From contig UQDV01000004.1 of assembly GCA_900539945.1 (NCBI GenBank), positions 62,001 through 126,000 on the forward strand: 64,000 bases of DNA, given 5' to 3'. The DNA is from an uncultured Faecalibacterium sp. (GTDB taxonomy: Bacteria; Bacillota; Clostridia; Oscillospirales; Ruminococcaceae). The notes under the pieces were generated by a model. That model was not told the origin of the DNA. It did no database searches and saw only the letters and a list, made by a program, of their open reading frames with translations. This document shows, one piece after another, positions 1 to 9,058 of this stretch. A program made the translations under genes and the position numbers. Numbering within the stretch: position 1 is the first letter of the stretch; each line of letters starts with the position of its first letter.

Positions 1-3000
1 CCCTGAAAGAGACCGAGCAGACCGAAGAACTGTACAAATACCTGCTCATCGTGCAATGCAACGCGCTGAACAGCATTCTGCCCGGAATGTTCCAGACCAT
101 TGCGGACTACACGGAGCTGCTTCTGCCGGACAACCTGCTCCGGGAGGGCAGCGTCATCGAGCAGATGATCTCCCAGATCCCGGAGGACAACTGGCAGGAT
201 GCCGTCCAGATCATTGGATGGCTGTATCAGTACTACAACAGCGAGAAAAAGGACGATGTGTTTGCCGCCCTCAAGAAAAATGTCAAGATCACCAAGGAAA
301 ATATCCCGGCGGCGACCCAGCTGTTTACCCCAGACTGGATCGTGCGGTACATGGTGGAAAACAGCCTTGGACGCCTGTGGGTGGAGGGTCACCCGGACAC
401 CAAAACACAGCTGCTACCCACACCGGAGGAGCAAGCAGCTTATACTGCCGGGAACCGTGACCCGGAGGACACCAAGTGGCACTATTATCTGGAGGAAGCC
501 CAGCAGGAGCCGCAGGTACAGGCCCAACTGTCCGAGATCAGAAAACAGTATGCCGACCTGACCCCGGAACAGATCAAGGCTATCGACCCTTGCTGTGGCA
601 GCGGCCATATTCTGGCGTATCTGTTCGATGTACTGATGCAGATCTACGAGAACTACGGCTACACGCCCCGCGATGCCGTGACCAGCATTTTGCAGAACAA
701 CCTCTATGGTCTGGATATTGACGACCGCGCCGCCCAGCTGGCCTATTTTGCGGTGATGATGAAGGCCCGCCGGTACGACCGCCGCTTTTTCAGCCACACC
801 ACCCAGCCTCATGTGTATGCCATTGAGGAAAGCAACCGCATCGAAAAGCCGGATGTAGAGTATTTCTGCAACGGCAAGCTGGAATTGAAAGATGCTATGC
901 AAACTATCCTCACCCAGCTGTATGATGCCAAGGAGTATGGCTCCATTCTCACCATCACCCCGCAGGACTGGGATGCCCTCTATGCCCGGTTTGACGAGGT
1001 GGCAGACGAGTTCTCGTTCCATCGAGAGAGTATTCGCAAAAAATTACTCCCATTGGTGCAGGTGGCGCAGACACTGGCACAGAAATACGATGTGGTCGTC
1101 ACCAATCCGCCCTATATGGGCAGTTCCGGCATGGGCGCAAAACTGGCAGAGTATGTCAAAAAGAATTACCCGGACAGCAAGAGCGACCTGTTTGCAGTGT
1201 TTATTGAGGTTTGCGCCCGCATGGCGAAAGCAAATGCGTATCAGTCCATGATTACCCAGCACGCATGGATGTTCCTGTCCAGTTTTGAAAAGCTGCGGGA
1301 GAAGATGATGCTGACTGAAACCATCAGCATGGCACATCTTGGCGCACGAGCATTTGAAGAAATCGGTGGTGAGGTGGTGCAGACTACCGCTTTTGTGCGC
1401 TGTGCAAACCATATTGATGGCTATAAAGGTACCTACTGTCGCCTGATTGAACCTACCACTCAGCAGGGCAAAGAGGATATGTTCCTTGCTGGAGAAAATC
1501 GCTATACCGCAAATCAGGATAACTTTGCAAAAATTCCGGGAAGCCCGGTGGCATACTGGATTGGGCAGGATGTTTTTCGTGTCTTTTCAGAAAAGTCAGT
1601 TCGTGATTATGCAGAGCCTCGCCATGGAATGTCAACGGGGAATAATGATGTATGTCTTAAGCTATGGTTTGAAATTAACAGAAGAAAGATTTGCTTTGAT
1701 GCAAGTAGTTTGGAGGAATTTGATTCCTCCAATTGTAAATTTGCGCCGTATAAAAAAGGTGGCTCTTTTAGGCTTTGGTATGGAAATAATGATTATGTGA
1801 TTGCGTATGACAAGAAATCTCGCCAAATTATGGAAAGCCTTCCAGGATATCGTTCATCGAGTACAGGCTTTTTCTTCAAGCCTTCTATAAATTGGTCTGA
1901 TGTTAGTACATCCGCTTTTGGAATGAGGGTGTCCCCTAGGGGATTTGCTTTTGATGGTCGTGGTGCATCAATGTTTTGCAACAATGATGTAATGATGTAT
2001 ATTGCTGCGCTATTGGCATCAAAATTTACGACGTACATCTTGAATATTTTGAACCCAACATTAACATTCAATATTGAAAACGTCGCAGCCATTCCTGTGA
2101 TAATAGATAAAAACAAAAAGAAACAAATTGAATTTACAGCAGCAGACAACATTCGACTTTCAAAAACTGATTGGGATTCCTTTGAAACCTCTTGGGACTT
2201 TACCCGCCACCCATTTATTAAGGCTATTACCAAATACCCCAACATGATGGATATTGGCAACATTTACCTTGCTGAGTGCTATGATATTTGGGCTGGCGAA
2301 TGTGAAGAACGCTTTGAGAAGCTGAAAGCCAACGAGGAAGAACTGAATCGTATTTTTATTGATATTTACGGCTTGCAGGATGAACTGACCCCGGAAGTAG
2401 AAGATAAGGATGTGACCGTGCGCAAAGCGGACCTTGGCCGGGATGTGCGCTCCTTTATCTCCTACGCTGTGGGCTGTATGTTTGGCCGCTACTCTCCCAC
2501 CTATGATGGTCTTGCCTACGCAGGCGGCACATGGGATGATGGCAAATACAATATCTATAAGCCGGACGCAGACGGTATTATTCCCATCTGTGACGACGAA
2601 TACTTTGAAGATGACATGATGGGCCGTTTTGTGGAGTTTGTGCGGGTGGTATACGGTGACAGCTCGCTGGAAGATAATCTGCGCTTTATTGCAAACGCAC
2701 TGGGCGGCAAAGGCCAGCCAAAAGAGGTCATCCGCAACTACTTCCTGAACGATTTCTATGCCGACCACTGCAAGATTTATCAGAAGCGCCCCATCTACTG
2801 GCTGTTTGACAGTGGTAAGAAAAATGGCTTCAAGTGCCTGATCTACCTGCACCGCTACCAGCCGGATACCATTGCACGCATCCGTACCGATTATGTCCAC
2901 GAGCAGCAGGCACGTTACCGTACTGCCATCGAAGGTTTGGAAAAACAGGTGGCCGCTGCCACCAGCACCAGTGAACGTGTCAAGCTGACTAAACAGTTGA

Positions 3001-3146
3001 ACAAGGTACAGGCGCAGGATAATGAGTTGCACCAGTATGAGGAAAAAGTTCACGCGCTGGCCGATCAGATGATTAAGATTGATCTGGACGATGGTGTGAA
3101 GCATAACTATGAGATCTTTAAGGACGTGCTGGCGAAAATAAAATGA
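1..3146 (+). CDS. pglX: BREX adenine-specific DNA methyltransferase PglX (BrxX), 5' end outside window
   Basis: The frame is open from base 3, so the N-terminus lies upstream. About 1047 codons are visible, against roughly 1200 residues for full-length PglX. The SAM-binding motif DPCCGSGH is encoded at 585-608 and the amino-methyltransferase motif NPPY at 1104-1115, so this is an N6-adenine methyltransferase. In BREX type 1, PglX marks self DNA and is also needed to block phage replication. The C-terminal helical part (about 2880-3100) is rich in charged and Gln residues. Bases about 1580-2160, downstream of the catalytic motifs where target recognition is expected, are clearly more AT-rich than the flanks, which suggests an exchanged recognition domain. 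The stop overlaps the next gene's start (ATGA at 3143). brxA, brxB and brxC would be expected upstream, outside the window. Confidence 0.93.
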   Translation, partial: LKETEQTEELYKYLLIVQCNALNSILPGMFQTIADYTELLLPDNLLREGSVIEQMISQIPEDNWQDAVQIIGWLYQYYNSEKKDDVFAALKKNVKITKENIPAATQLFTPDWIVRYMVENSLGRLWVEGHPDTKTQLLPTPEEQAAYTAGNRDPEDTKWHYYLEEAQQEPQVQAQLSEIRKQYADLTPEQIKAIDPCCGSGHILAYLFDVLMQIYENYGYTPRDAVTSILQNNLYGLDIDDRAAQLAYFAVMMKARRYDRRFFSHTTQPHVYAIEESNRIEKPDVEYFCNGKLELKDAMQTILTQLYDAKEYGSILTITPQDWDALYARFDEVADEFSFHRESIRKKLLPLVQVAQTLAQKYDVVVTNPPYMGSSGMGAKLAEYVKKNYPDSKSDLFAVFIEVCARMAKANAYQSMITQHAWMFLSSFEKLREKMMLTETISMAHLGARAFEEIGGEVVQTTAFVRCANHIDGYKGTYCRLIEPTTQQGKEDMFLAGENRYTANQDNFAKIPGSPVAYWIGQDVFRVFSEKSVRDYAEPRHGMSTGNNDVCLKLWFEINRRKICFDASSLEEFDSSNCKFAPYKKGGSFRLWYGNNDYVIAYDKKSRQIMESLPGYRSSSTGFFFKPSINWSDVSTSAFGMRVSPRGFAFDGRGASMFCNNDVMMYIAALLASKFTTYILNILNPTLTFNIENVAAIPVIIDKNKKKQIEFTAADNIRLSKTDWDSFETSWDFTRHPFIKAITKYPNMMDIGNIYLAECYDIWAGECEERFEKLKANEEELNRIFIDIYGLQDELTPEVEDKDVTVRKADLGRDVRSFISYAVGCMFGRYSPTYDGLAYAGGTWDDGKYNIYKPDADGIIPICDDEYFEDDMMGRFVEFVRVVYGDSSLEDNLRFIANALGGKGQPKEVIRNYFLNDFYADHCKIYQKRPIYWLFDSGKKNGFKCLIYLHRYQPDTIARIRTDYVHEQQARYRTAIEGLEKQVAAATSTSERVKLTKQLNKVQAQDNELHQYEEKVHALADQMIKIDLDDGVKHNYEIFKDVLAKIK

Positions 3147-4165
3147 GAAAAACAGAAGAAATAAGCCTTTCCCTACATACCAAACATGTTACAAAAACCG
3201 TTTTGTCAAATAGAATTTCTTATAAGCGTGCTTTTATTGGCGATACATGTGCTGCGTATCATTACACTTCACCAGAAGGGCTTATGGGAATCCTGAAAAA
3301 TCGTGAAATCTTTTTTACGGATGCTGAGTTTCTAAATGACGCAAGTGAACGGAAAAATATAAACGAAGACTTGAATCGTTTCTGGGCACGATGCAAAAAA
3401 GATTACGAGGAAAGATTCATTAGAGTACTTTCTGATATTCGAGTGAATGCATATGAGGACTACCGATTTGGCACAATTGACAAAGCCTATAAAGGAAAGG
3501 CCTGTCGGTATTTTGTCTTGTCGGCATCGAAAGATTCTGATAGTCTCAGTATGTGGAAATACTATGCTAAAAACGGAAGCTATAATGGCTATAATATTGG
3601 ACTTGATACTCTGGCGCTTCAAGACACTTGGATAAATAGAGAACAGGGAATTGCGATAGAGTATGGCTCTGTGATTTACGAAGATGATGAAAAATATTAT
3701 CAAATTAAAGAAGCCGTTAATCACATTTATGAGTCGTGGATACAATACGAATATTCTGACAAGTTGGATGAAAAGATTCGAGGCGAATTTGAAACATGGG
3801 TTTCGTTAAATTCACTGTTCTTTAAACACAAAAGTTTTTCAACCGAAGAAGAATATCGATATGTCGCAGTTGTCCCTACAGAAAATATAAAGATTCTTTC
3901 CTATACAACGGAAAATGGATCAAATGTGCAAATGTATAATTTTCGGGCAGTAGATGGCGTATTGACACCATATATAAAAGTTCCAATTTGGGGAACTGAC
4001 GACTTAGACTTGAAAGCAACTTTTTGGAATGTAGCATCCATTGGAATTGCCCCATGTTTAAACTTTGAACTAAAGAAAAACGGTGTTATACAATTTGTGA
4101 AATCTCTTCCATATCGAGTTGAAAACTTTCAAATTAACAAGTCGAAAATCCCAGTTCGCTATTAA
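3143..4165 (+). CDS. DUF2971-like protein inside the BREX operon
   Basis: A 340-residue protein with the features I associate with DUF2971: a YHYTSPEGLMGIL segment at residues about 40-52, LNDASE at about 73, and a CxxFVLSASKDSDSLSMWKYY block around residues 120-140. It has no signal peptide or membrane segment. Its molecular function is not established; members occur as cargo in defence islands. The start overlaps the pglX stop by 4 nt, so the two are translationally coupled, and pglZ follows 20 nt downstream. The gene is far more AT-rich than pglZ or brxL, which suggests independent acquisition. The family call rests on pattern recognition only. Confidence 0.7.
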   Translation: MRKTEEISLSLHTKHVTKTVLSNRISYKRAFIGDTCAAYHYTSPEGLMGILKNREIFFTDAEFLNDASERKNINEDLNRFWARCKKDYEERFIRVLSDIRVNAYEDYRFGTIDKAYKGKACRYFVLSASKDSDSLSMWKYYAKNGSYNGYNIGLDTLALQDTWINREQGIAIEYGSVIYEDDEKYYQIKEAVNHIYESWIQYEYSDKLDEKIRGEFETWVSLNSLFFKHKSFSTEEEYRYVAVVPTENIKILSYTTENGSNVQMYNFRAVDGVLTPYIKVPIWGTDDLDLKATFWNVASIGIAPCLNFELKKNGVIQFVKSLPYRVENFQINKSKIPVRY

Positions 4166-4185
4166 CAAATTACAGGATTATAACA

Positions 4186-6783
4186 ATGGAAACAGATAAA
4201 ATCGTACTAGACCTCAACCGCCGGTTTGCGGTACCGCTGCCGGAATTTTATGAGCGCCGGATCATCTTCTGGCACGATGAAGAAAAGGAGTATGCGGACA
4301 AGCTGGATGAGATCCGGCTTGAAAATGCTAAGCTGGTTGCACTGACCGGCAGCAATACCTTTGCGGTCAAAAAAATGCTGTCGGTGGATGACCTGACGAG
4401 CAACTATGTTGTCTACTGCCCCATTTCCTACGAGCGGCAGGAGGATGACTGGCTGTTGGATATTGAACTATACAGCGAAAGCTACCGGACGGATGCTGTT
4501 TCCAACTGGATGCAGGAACTGGATATCTTGGACAATCCCTCTATGCGCAAGCTGGTGAAGCACTACCGGAAGTTTTTTGGTGCACAGGCTCGTCGTGCCA
4601 AAATCATGGCACAGGATAAGATACCTGCCACTCCGGCACAGCTGCACATGGCCGTGATGGCGGCGCTCTGCGGTATGAAAAAAGCACAGCCCAATGAAAT
4701 CTTGCTGAACGTACTTCGTGGTGGGTTGGATAAAACGCAGAATCCAATCTATCAGAGTTTTGTGGATTATAGTGCGGAAGAAGCTTTCTGGGCAATGGTT
4801 CGGCAGGGCTGTGGCTATGCAGAGGAAGAGCCGGATCTTGGGCAGCTGGCAATTCATCTTCTGTTGACAGCTTCTACGCGCACACTGCGCCCGGAATTTC
4901 TGGCAGGGCTTGAGAGGTTCCTTTCCATTCCGCATCAGGCGTACTGCTACGAGCTGGTGTCGGAGTGGCTGCACAGTGATGATTTGCAGCAGCTTTATGA
5001 CGTGGCCCGCTATGTGGAAGATGAAGCACATCTGCCGCAGAGGCTGGAAAAACTGACGGTTGATGATCTGGCGACAACGGAGTGTTTCCCGTGCATCAAC
5101 GAGATTATCCTGAGCAAGCTGATGACGGAGATCAGTGACCATATTATTGATGTGGATGTGATCACAAAGACGGTGGAAAAACGTCGCACCTGTGTCTGGT
5201 ACGAGTACTTCCGCAATTTCTACGAGGGTCTGTTGCAAGTGGCCAATATGCAGGAGTTCTTCAAAGAGCACTCCGCAGGGTTCCATACCCCGGACGCAAA
5301 GCAGGTCTGGAAAGAATATGCGGAGGACTATTACAGGATGGACACCTATTATCGACTGTTCCATCTGAGCTTCCAGAGAAGTCTGGAAACCTCCAATATC
5401 AAACTGGACGACCTGTTCAAGCATGTTGTAGATAAGGTAGAGGGGCTGTACTCCTACTGGTTTCTGGGAGGCCTCGGCAAAAACTGGTCGGATGTATGTG
5501 CTGATGAGATGGCAGAGCATGGCCGCGTATTGGAAATTCCGCAGCAGTCGGATTTCTACAATGAGCACATCCGTCCGGCAGACAACCGCGTGTTCGTGAT
5601 CATCTCGGATGCTATGCGCTACGATGTGGCGGCATCACTGGCAGATGAACTGCGCAGAGAAACGCAGAGCAATGTGAAACTCGGCAGTATGCAGAGCATC
5701 TTCCCGTCTATCACGAAATTTGGCATGGCGGCATTGCTCCCACACAAAACGTTGACGGCTGAACTGAAAAATGAGGTACTGAATGTTCTGGCCGATGGGC
5801 AGTCTACCGCAAGCACGAACCGGGATAAGGTCCTGAAAGGTGTAAATCCGGCCAGCGTGGCGTTGCAGTATAAGAACATCATCGGGATGAAACGTGCAGA
5901 GCGTGCGGCACTGGTCAAGGGTATGGATGTAGTCTATATCTACCATGATACCATTGACGAAGCAAGCCATACTTCGGACACCTCTGTGTTCCCGGCATGC
6001 GATAGGGCTATCAGTGAACTGAAGAATATGGTGCGCATTATCGTCAATGACTTCGGCGGGGCGAACATTCTGATTACGGCAGATCATGGCTTCCTGTACA
6101 CTTACAGTCCGCTGACCGAGGATGACAAAGTGGATAAAACCAGCTTCCATGATATGGAAGTGGAATATGGCAGACGCTATGCAATCATGCAGAAGGAGGC
6201 GGATCCGCAGTATTTGCTTCCTGTAAAATTCCTGGACGGAAAAACGGAATACACTGGATTTGCTCCACGGGAAGGTATTCGCATCAAGATGAATGGTGGC
6301 GGGCTGAATTTTGTGCATGGCGGTATCAGCCTGCAGGAAATGACGGTTCCGGTGATCGAATATCATTATCTGCGCAACGGCTCTATGGAATATCGGCGCA
6401 ATAAGCAGAAGTATGATACGCTCCCCGTAACAGTGAGTTTGCTTTCTTCCAGTCGGAAGATCAGCAATATGATCTTTTCACTGGATTTCTACCAGAAAGA
6501 TGCGGTAAGTGCAAACCGTGAGGCTGCTACTTATCTGGTGTGGTTTACGGATGAATACGGAAAGCCTGTCAGCGATACCCAGAAGATTATTGCGGACAAA
6601 ACCAGTGAGAACGGCGCAGATCGTACGTTCCATTGCAACTTCAACCTCAAATCGATGAAGTTCAGCAATACAGCAACCTATTATCTGGTGATTGCGGATG
6701 AGCAGGGTCAGCAGATGCAGCAGCGGGAACAGTTCCAGATTGATATTGCATTTGCGATTGATGAATTCGATTTTTTTAACTGA
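4186..6783 (+). CDS. pglZ: BREX alkaline phosphatase-superfamily protein PglZ
   Basis: An 865-residue protein, the usual length for type 1 PglZ. The PglZ domain is recognised by IISDAMRYD (D475 to D480), then a YIYHDTIDEASH segment near residue 590 and ITADHGFLYT (D633, H634), which are metal-ligand motifs of the alkaline phosphatase superfamily. The N-terminal half is helical and variable, as in other BREX PglZ proteins. The C-terminal part is beta-rich. PglZ is essential for BREX defence and modification and is thought to act with PglX. It sits between the DUF2971 gene and brxL in an apparent operon. Confidence 0.93.
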   Translation: METDKIVLDLNRRFAVPLPEFYERRIIFWHDEEKEYADKLDEIRLENAKLVALTGSNTFAVKKMLSVDDLTSNYVVYCPISYERQEDDWLLDIELYSESYRTDAVSNWMQELDILDNPSMRKLVKHYRKFFGAQARRAKIMAQDKIPATPAQLHMAVMAALCGMKKAQPNEILLNVLRGGLDKTQNPIYQSFVDYSAEEAFWAMVRQGCGYAEEEPDLGQLAIHLLLTASTRTLRPEFLAGLERFLSIPHQAYCYELVSEWLHSDDLQQLYDVARYVEDEAHLPQRLEKLTVDDLATTECFPCINEIILSKLMTEISDHIIDVDVITKTVEKRRTCVWYEYFRNFYEGLLQVANMQEFFKEHSAGFHTPDAKQVWKEYAEDYYRMDTYYRLFHLSFQRSLETSNIKLDDLFKHVVDKVEGLYSYWFLGGLGKNWSDVCADEMAEHGRVLEIPQQSDFYNEHIRPADNRVFVIISDAMRYDVAASLADELRRETQSNVKLGSMQSIFPSITKFGMAALLPHKTLTAELKNEVLNVLADGQSTASTNRDKVLKGVNPASVALQYKNIIGMKRAERAALVKGMDVVYIYHDTIDEASHTSDTSVFPACDRAISELKNMVRIIVNDFGGANILITADHGFLYTYSPLTEDDKVDKTSFHDMEVEYGRRYAIMQKEADPQYLLPVKFLDGKTEYTGFAPREGIRIKMNGGGLNFVHGGISLQEMTVPVIEYHYLRNGSMEYRRNKQKYDTLPVTVSLLSSSRKISNMIFSLDFYQKDAVSANREAATYLVWFTDEYGKPVSDTQKIIADKTSENGADRTFHCNFNLKSMKFSNTATYYLVIADEQGQQMQQREQFQIDIAFAIDEFDFFN

Positions 6784-6803
6784 TGGGAGCAGGAGGACTA
6801 TAA

Positions 6804-8912
6804 ATGGAGCCGAATGCGGAAAATAGCTGCCGTCGAGACGCAATCAAGGAAAAATTACGGCAGAATTTTGATGGAAAGATCGTTCGCAAGGATCTGACTA
6901 AAAAGATCAAGGAAGGTGCGAATGTCCCGGTTTATGTGCTGGAGTTTTTATTAGGCCAGTACTGTAGTTCAGATGACGAAGCTATTATTGAAAAAGGCGT
7001 GCAGAATGTAAAGCACATTCTGGCGGACAACTTTGTCCGACCGGATGAAGCACAAAAGATTCTTTCGCAGCTGCGGAAAAAGGGCAGCCACACTATTATC
7101 GATATGGTGACCGTGCATCTGGATATCAAGAAAGACTGCTTCTTTGCAGAGTTTTCCAATCTGGGACTCTCCAATGTGCCCATTACGGACGACTACCCGG
7201 AAAAATTTGACCGTTTGCTCTGCGGCGGCATCTGGTGCATCGTTCAACTGGAATATGAATCCGAGGGTGACAGCACCTTTGGCATGGAGGACTTTGATAG
7301 CGAACCCCGGCAGAAAAAGCAGAAGGATGTTTCGCCTATCAGCATCCGCAAGCTGACCCCCATCCAGATGCCTCATATCGATATTGAGGAAGTACGCACC
7401 GGGCGTAAAGCCTTCACGCAGGACGAGTGGATGGATGTAATGCTGCGTTCTTGCGGTTATGAGCCGGAGCAGTTGAACCAGCGGGAGAAATGGCTCTTGT
7501 TGGCACGTATGCTGCCACTGGTGGAGAACAACTTCAACCTCTGTGAGCTTGGTCCTCGCAGCACCGGTAAATCCCACATCTATAAGGAAATCAGCCCTAA
7601 CAGCATTCTGGTGTCCGGTGGACAGACGACTGTGGCAAACCTGTTCTACAACATGGGACGAAAGACTGTTGGTCTGGTGGGTCTGTGGGACTGTGTGGCT
7701 TTTGATGAGGTTGCTGGTATCAAGTTTAAGGACAAAGACGGCATCCAGATTATGAAGGACTATATGGCTTCCGGCTCCTTCGCCCGTGGCAAAGAGGAAA
7801 AGGCAGCCTCGGCCTCGATGGTCTTTGTGGGAAATATTAACCAGAGCGTGGATGTGCTGCTAAAAACCTCCAGCCTGTTTGACCCGTTCCCGCCTGAAAT
7901 GGGAACAGACACTGCATTTTTGGATCGCTTGCATTGTTACATTCCCGGCTGGGAAATCCCTAAATTCCGCCCGGAGCATTTCACCAACGACTACGGCTTT
8001 ATCACGGATTATCTTGCGGAGTTTATCCGGGAACTGCGCAAGGAACAGTACGGCGATGCGTTGGATAAGTATTTCCGCCTTGGTAAAAATCTGAACCAGC
8101 GTGATACGATCGCAGTGCGTAAGATCGTAGGCGGCTATGTAAAGCTGATGTACCCGGACGGTGAGTTCACCAAAGAGCAACTGGAGGAGATCCTTGTCTT
8201 TGCACTGGAAATGCGCCGTCGAGTGAAAGAGCAACTGAAAAAGCTGGGTGGCATGGAGTTCTATGATGTGAATTTCAGCTACATTGATCTTGATACCTTT
8301 GAAGAAAAGTTTGTGTCGGTTCCCGAACAGGGTGGCGGTAAGCTGATCCCGGATGGAATGTGCAATCCGGGACAGATCTACACGGTTTCGCGTGGAAAAA
8401 GCGGCATGATCGGTGTGTTCCGGTTGGAAAGCCAGATGTTGCCGGGCAGCGGAAAGTTTGAACGCACCGGTCTTGGCAGCGACCGTGACTGCAGAGAATC
8501 CACCAACACAGCCTTCAACTTCCTGAAAGCAAATGGAAACCGCATCAGCGGTGGCATCAGCACGGCATCTAAGGACTACATCATCAACTATCAGGATCTT
8601 CAGGGCATTGGTATGACAGGAAAATTAGCATTGCCTACGCTGATTGCGCTGTGCAGTATTGCGCTTGGACGGCCAACAGTCAGTACCCTTGCTGTTCTGG
8701 GTGAAATTAGTATCAGTGGAACAATCTTGAAGGTAGATGAGCTTGCAAACAGCCTGCAGGTCTGCCTTGATAGTGGAGCAAAGAAAGTTCTGCTGCCGAT
8801 TACAAGCGCTGCAGATCTTGGAACTGTACCTCCCGAATTAGTGGGAAGTTTTAATTTAATCTTTTATAGTAGTGCAGAGGATGCAGTGTTCAAAGCATTG
8901 GGTGTTGAATAA
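6804..8912 (+). CDS. brxL: BREX AAA+/Lon-like ATPase BrxL
   Basis: A 702-residue protein starting 20 nt after pglZ behind an AGGAGG-type site (gagcaggagg). The Walker A motif GPRSTGKS is at residues 250-257 and a Walker B-like CVAFDEVAG lies about 40 residues later. The C-terminal about 190 residues are Lon-like (LQGIGMTGKLALPTLIAL, then a GEISISGTI strand). The usual Lon GPSAG serine motif is not visible; the equivalent stretch reads GIGMTGK, so proteolysis is doubtful. BrxL forms DNA-associated AAA+ assemblies and is required for phage restriction in type 1 BREX. This makes the visible order pglX-DUF2971-pglZ-brxL. Confidence 0.93.
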   Translation: MEPNAENSCRRDAIKEKLRQNFDGKIVRKDLTKKIKEGANVPVYVLEFLLGQYCSSDDEAIIEKGVQNVKHILADNFVRPDEAQKILSQLRKKGSHTIIDMVTVHLDIKKDCFFAEFSNLGLSNVPITDDYPEKFDRLLCGGIWCIVQLEYESEGDSTFGMEDFDSEPRQKKQKDVSPISIRKLTPIQMPHIDIEEVRTGRKAFTQDEWMDVMLRSCGYEPEQLNQREKWLLLARMLPLVENNFNLCELGPRSTGKSHIYKEISPNSILVSGGQTTVANLFYNMGRKTVGLVGLWDCVAFDEVAGIKFKDKDGIQIMKDYMASGSFARGKEEKAASASMVFVGNINQSVDVLLKTSSLFDPFPPEMGTDTAFLDRLHCYIPGWEIPKFRPEHFTNDYGFITDYLAEFIRELRKEQYGDALDKYFRLGKNLNQRDTIAVRKIVGGYVKLMYPDGEFTKEQLEEILVFALEMRRRVKEQLKKLGGMEFYDVNFSYIDLDTFEEKFVSVPEQGGGKLIPDGMCNPGQIYTVSRGKSGMIGVFRLESQMLPGSGKFERTGLGSDRDCRESTNTAFNFLKANGNRISGGISTASKDYIINYQDLQGIGMTGKLALPTLIALCSIALGRPTVSTLAVLGEISISGTILKVDELANSLQVCLDSGAKKVLLPITSAADLGTVPPELVGSFNLIFYSSAEDAVFKALGVE

Positions 8913-8926
8913 AGGGGAAAGTTTAT

Positions 8927-8962
8927 ATGGCACAATTTGGTGTTTATGGGATACTCGTCTAA
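8927..8962 (+). other. 11-codon remnant reading frame after brxL
   Basis: An ATG preceded by a good site (aaaggggaaag) opens MAQFGVYGILV and then hits TAA. It lies 14 nt after brxL and looks like the truncated start of a former next gene of the operon. It could instead be chance. No stable product is claimed. Confidence 0.3.
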
Positions 8963-9058
8963 AAGATTATACTGTAATATTTTTAAGATGGATTCCTTGC
9001 TAACATGGTCGACATGAAATACAAATTAATGTTTTGATGTAAAAATGAGGAGGTATCT

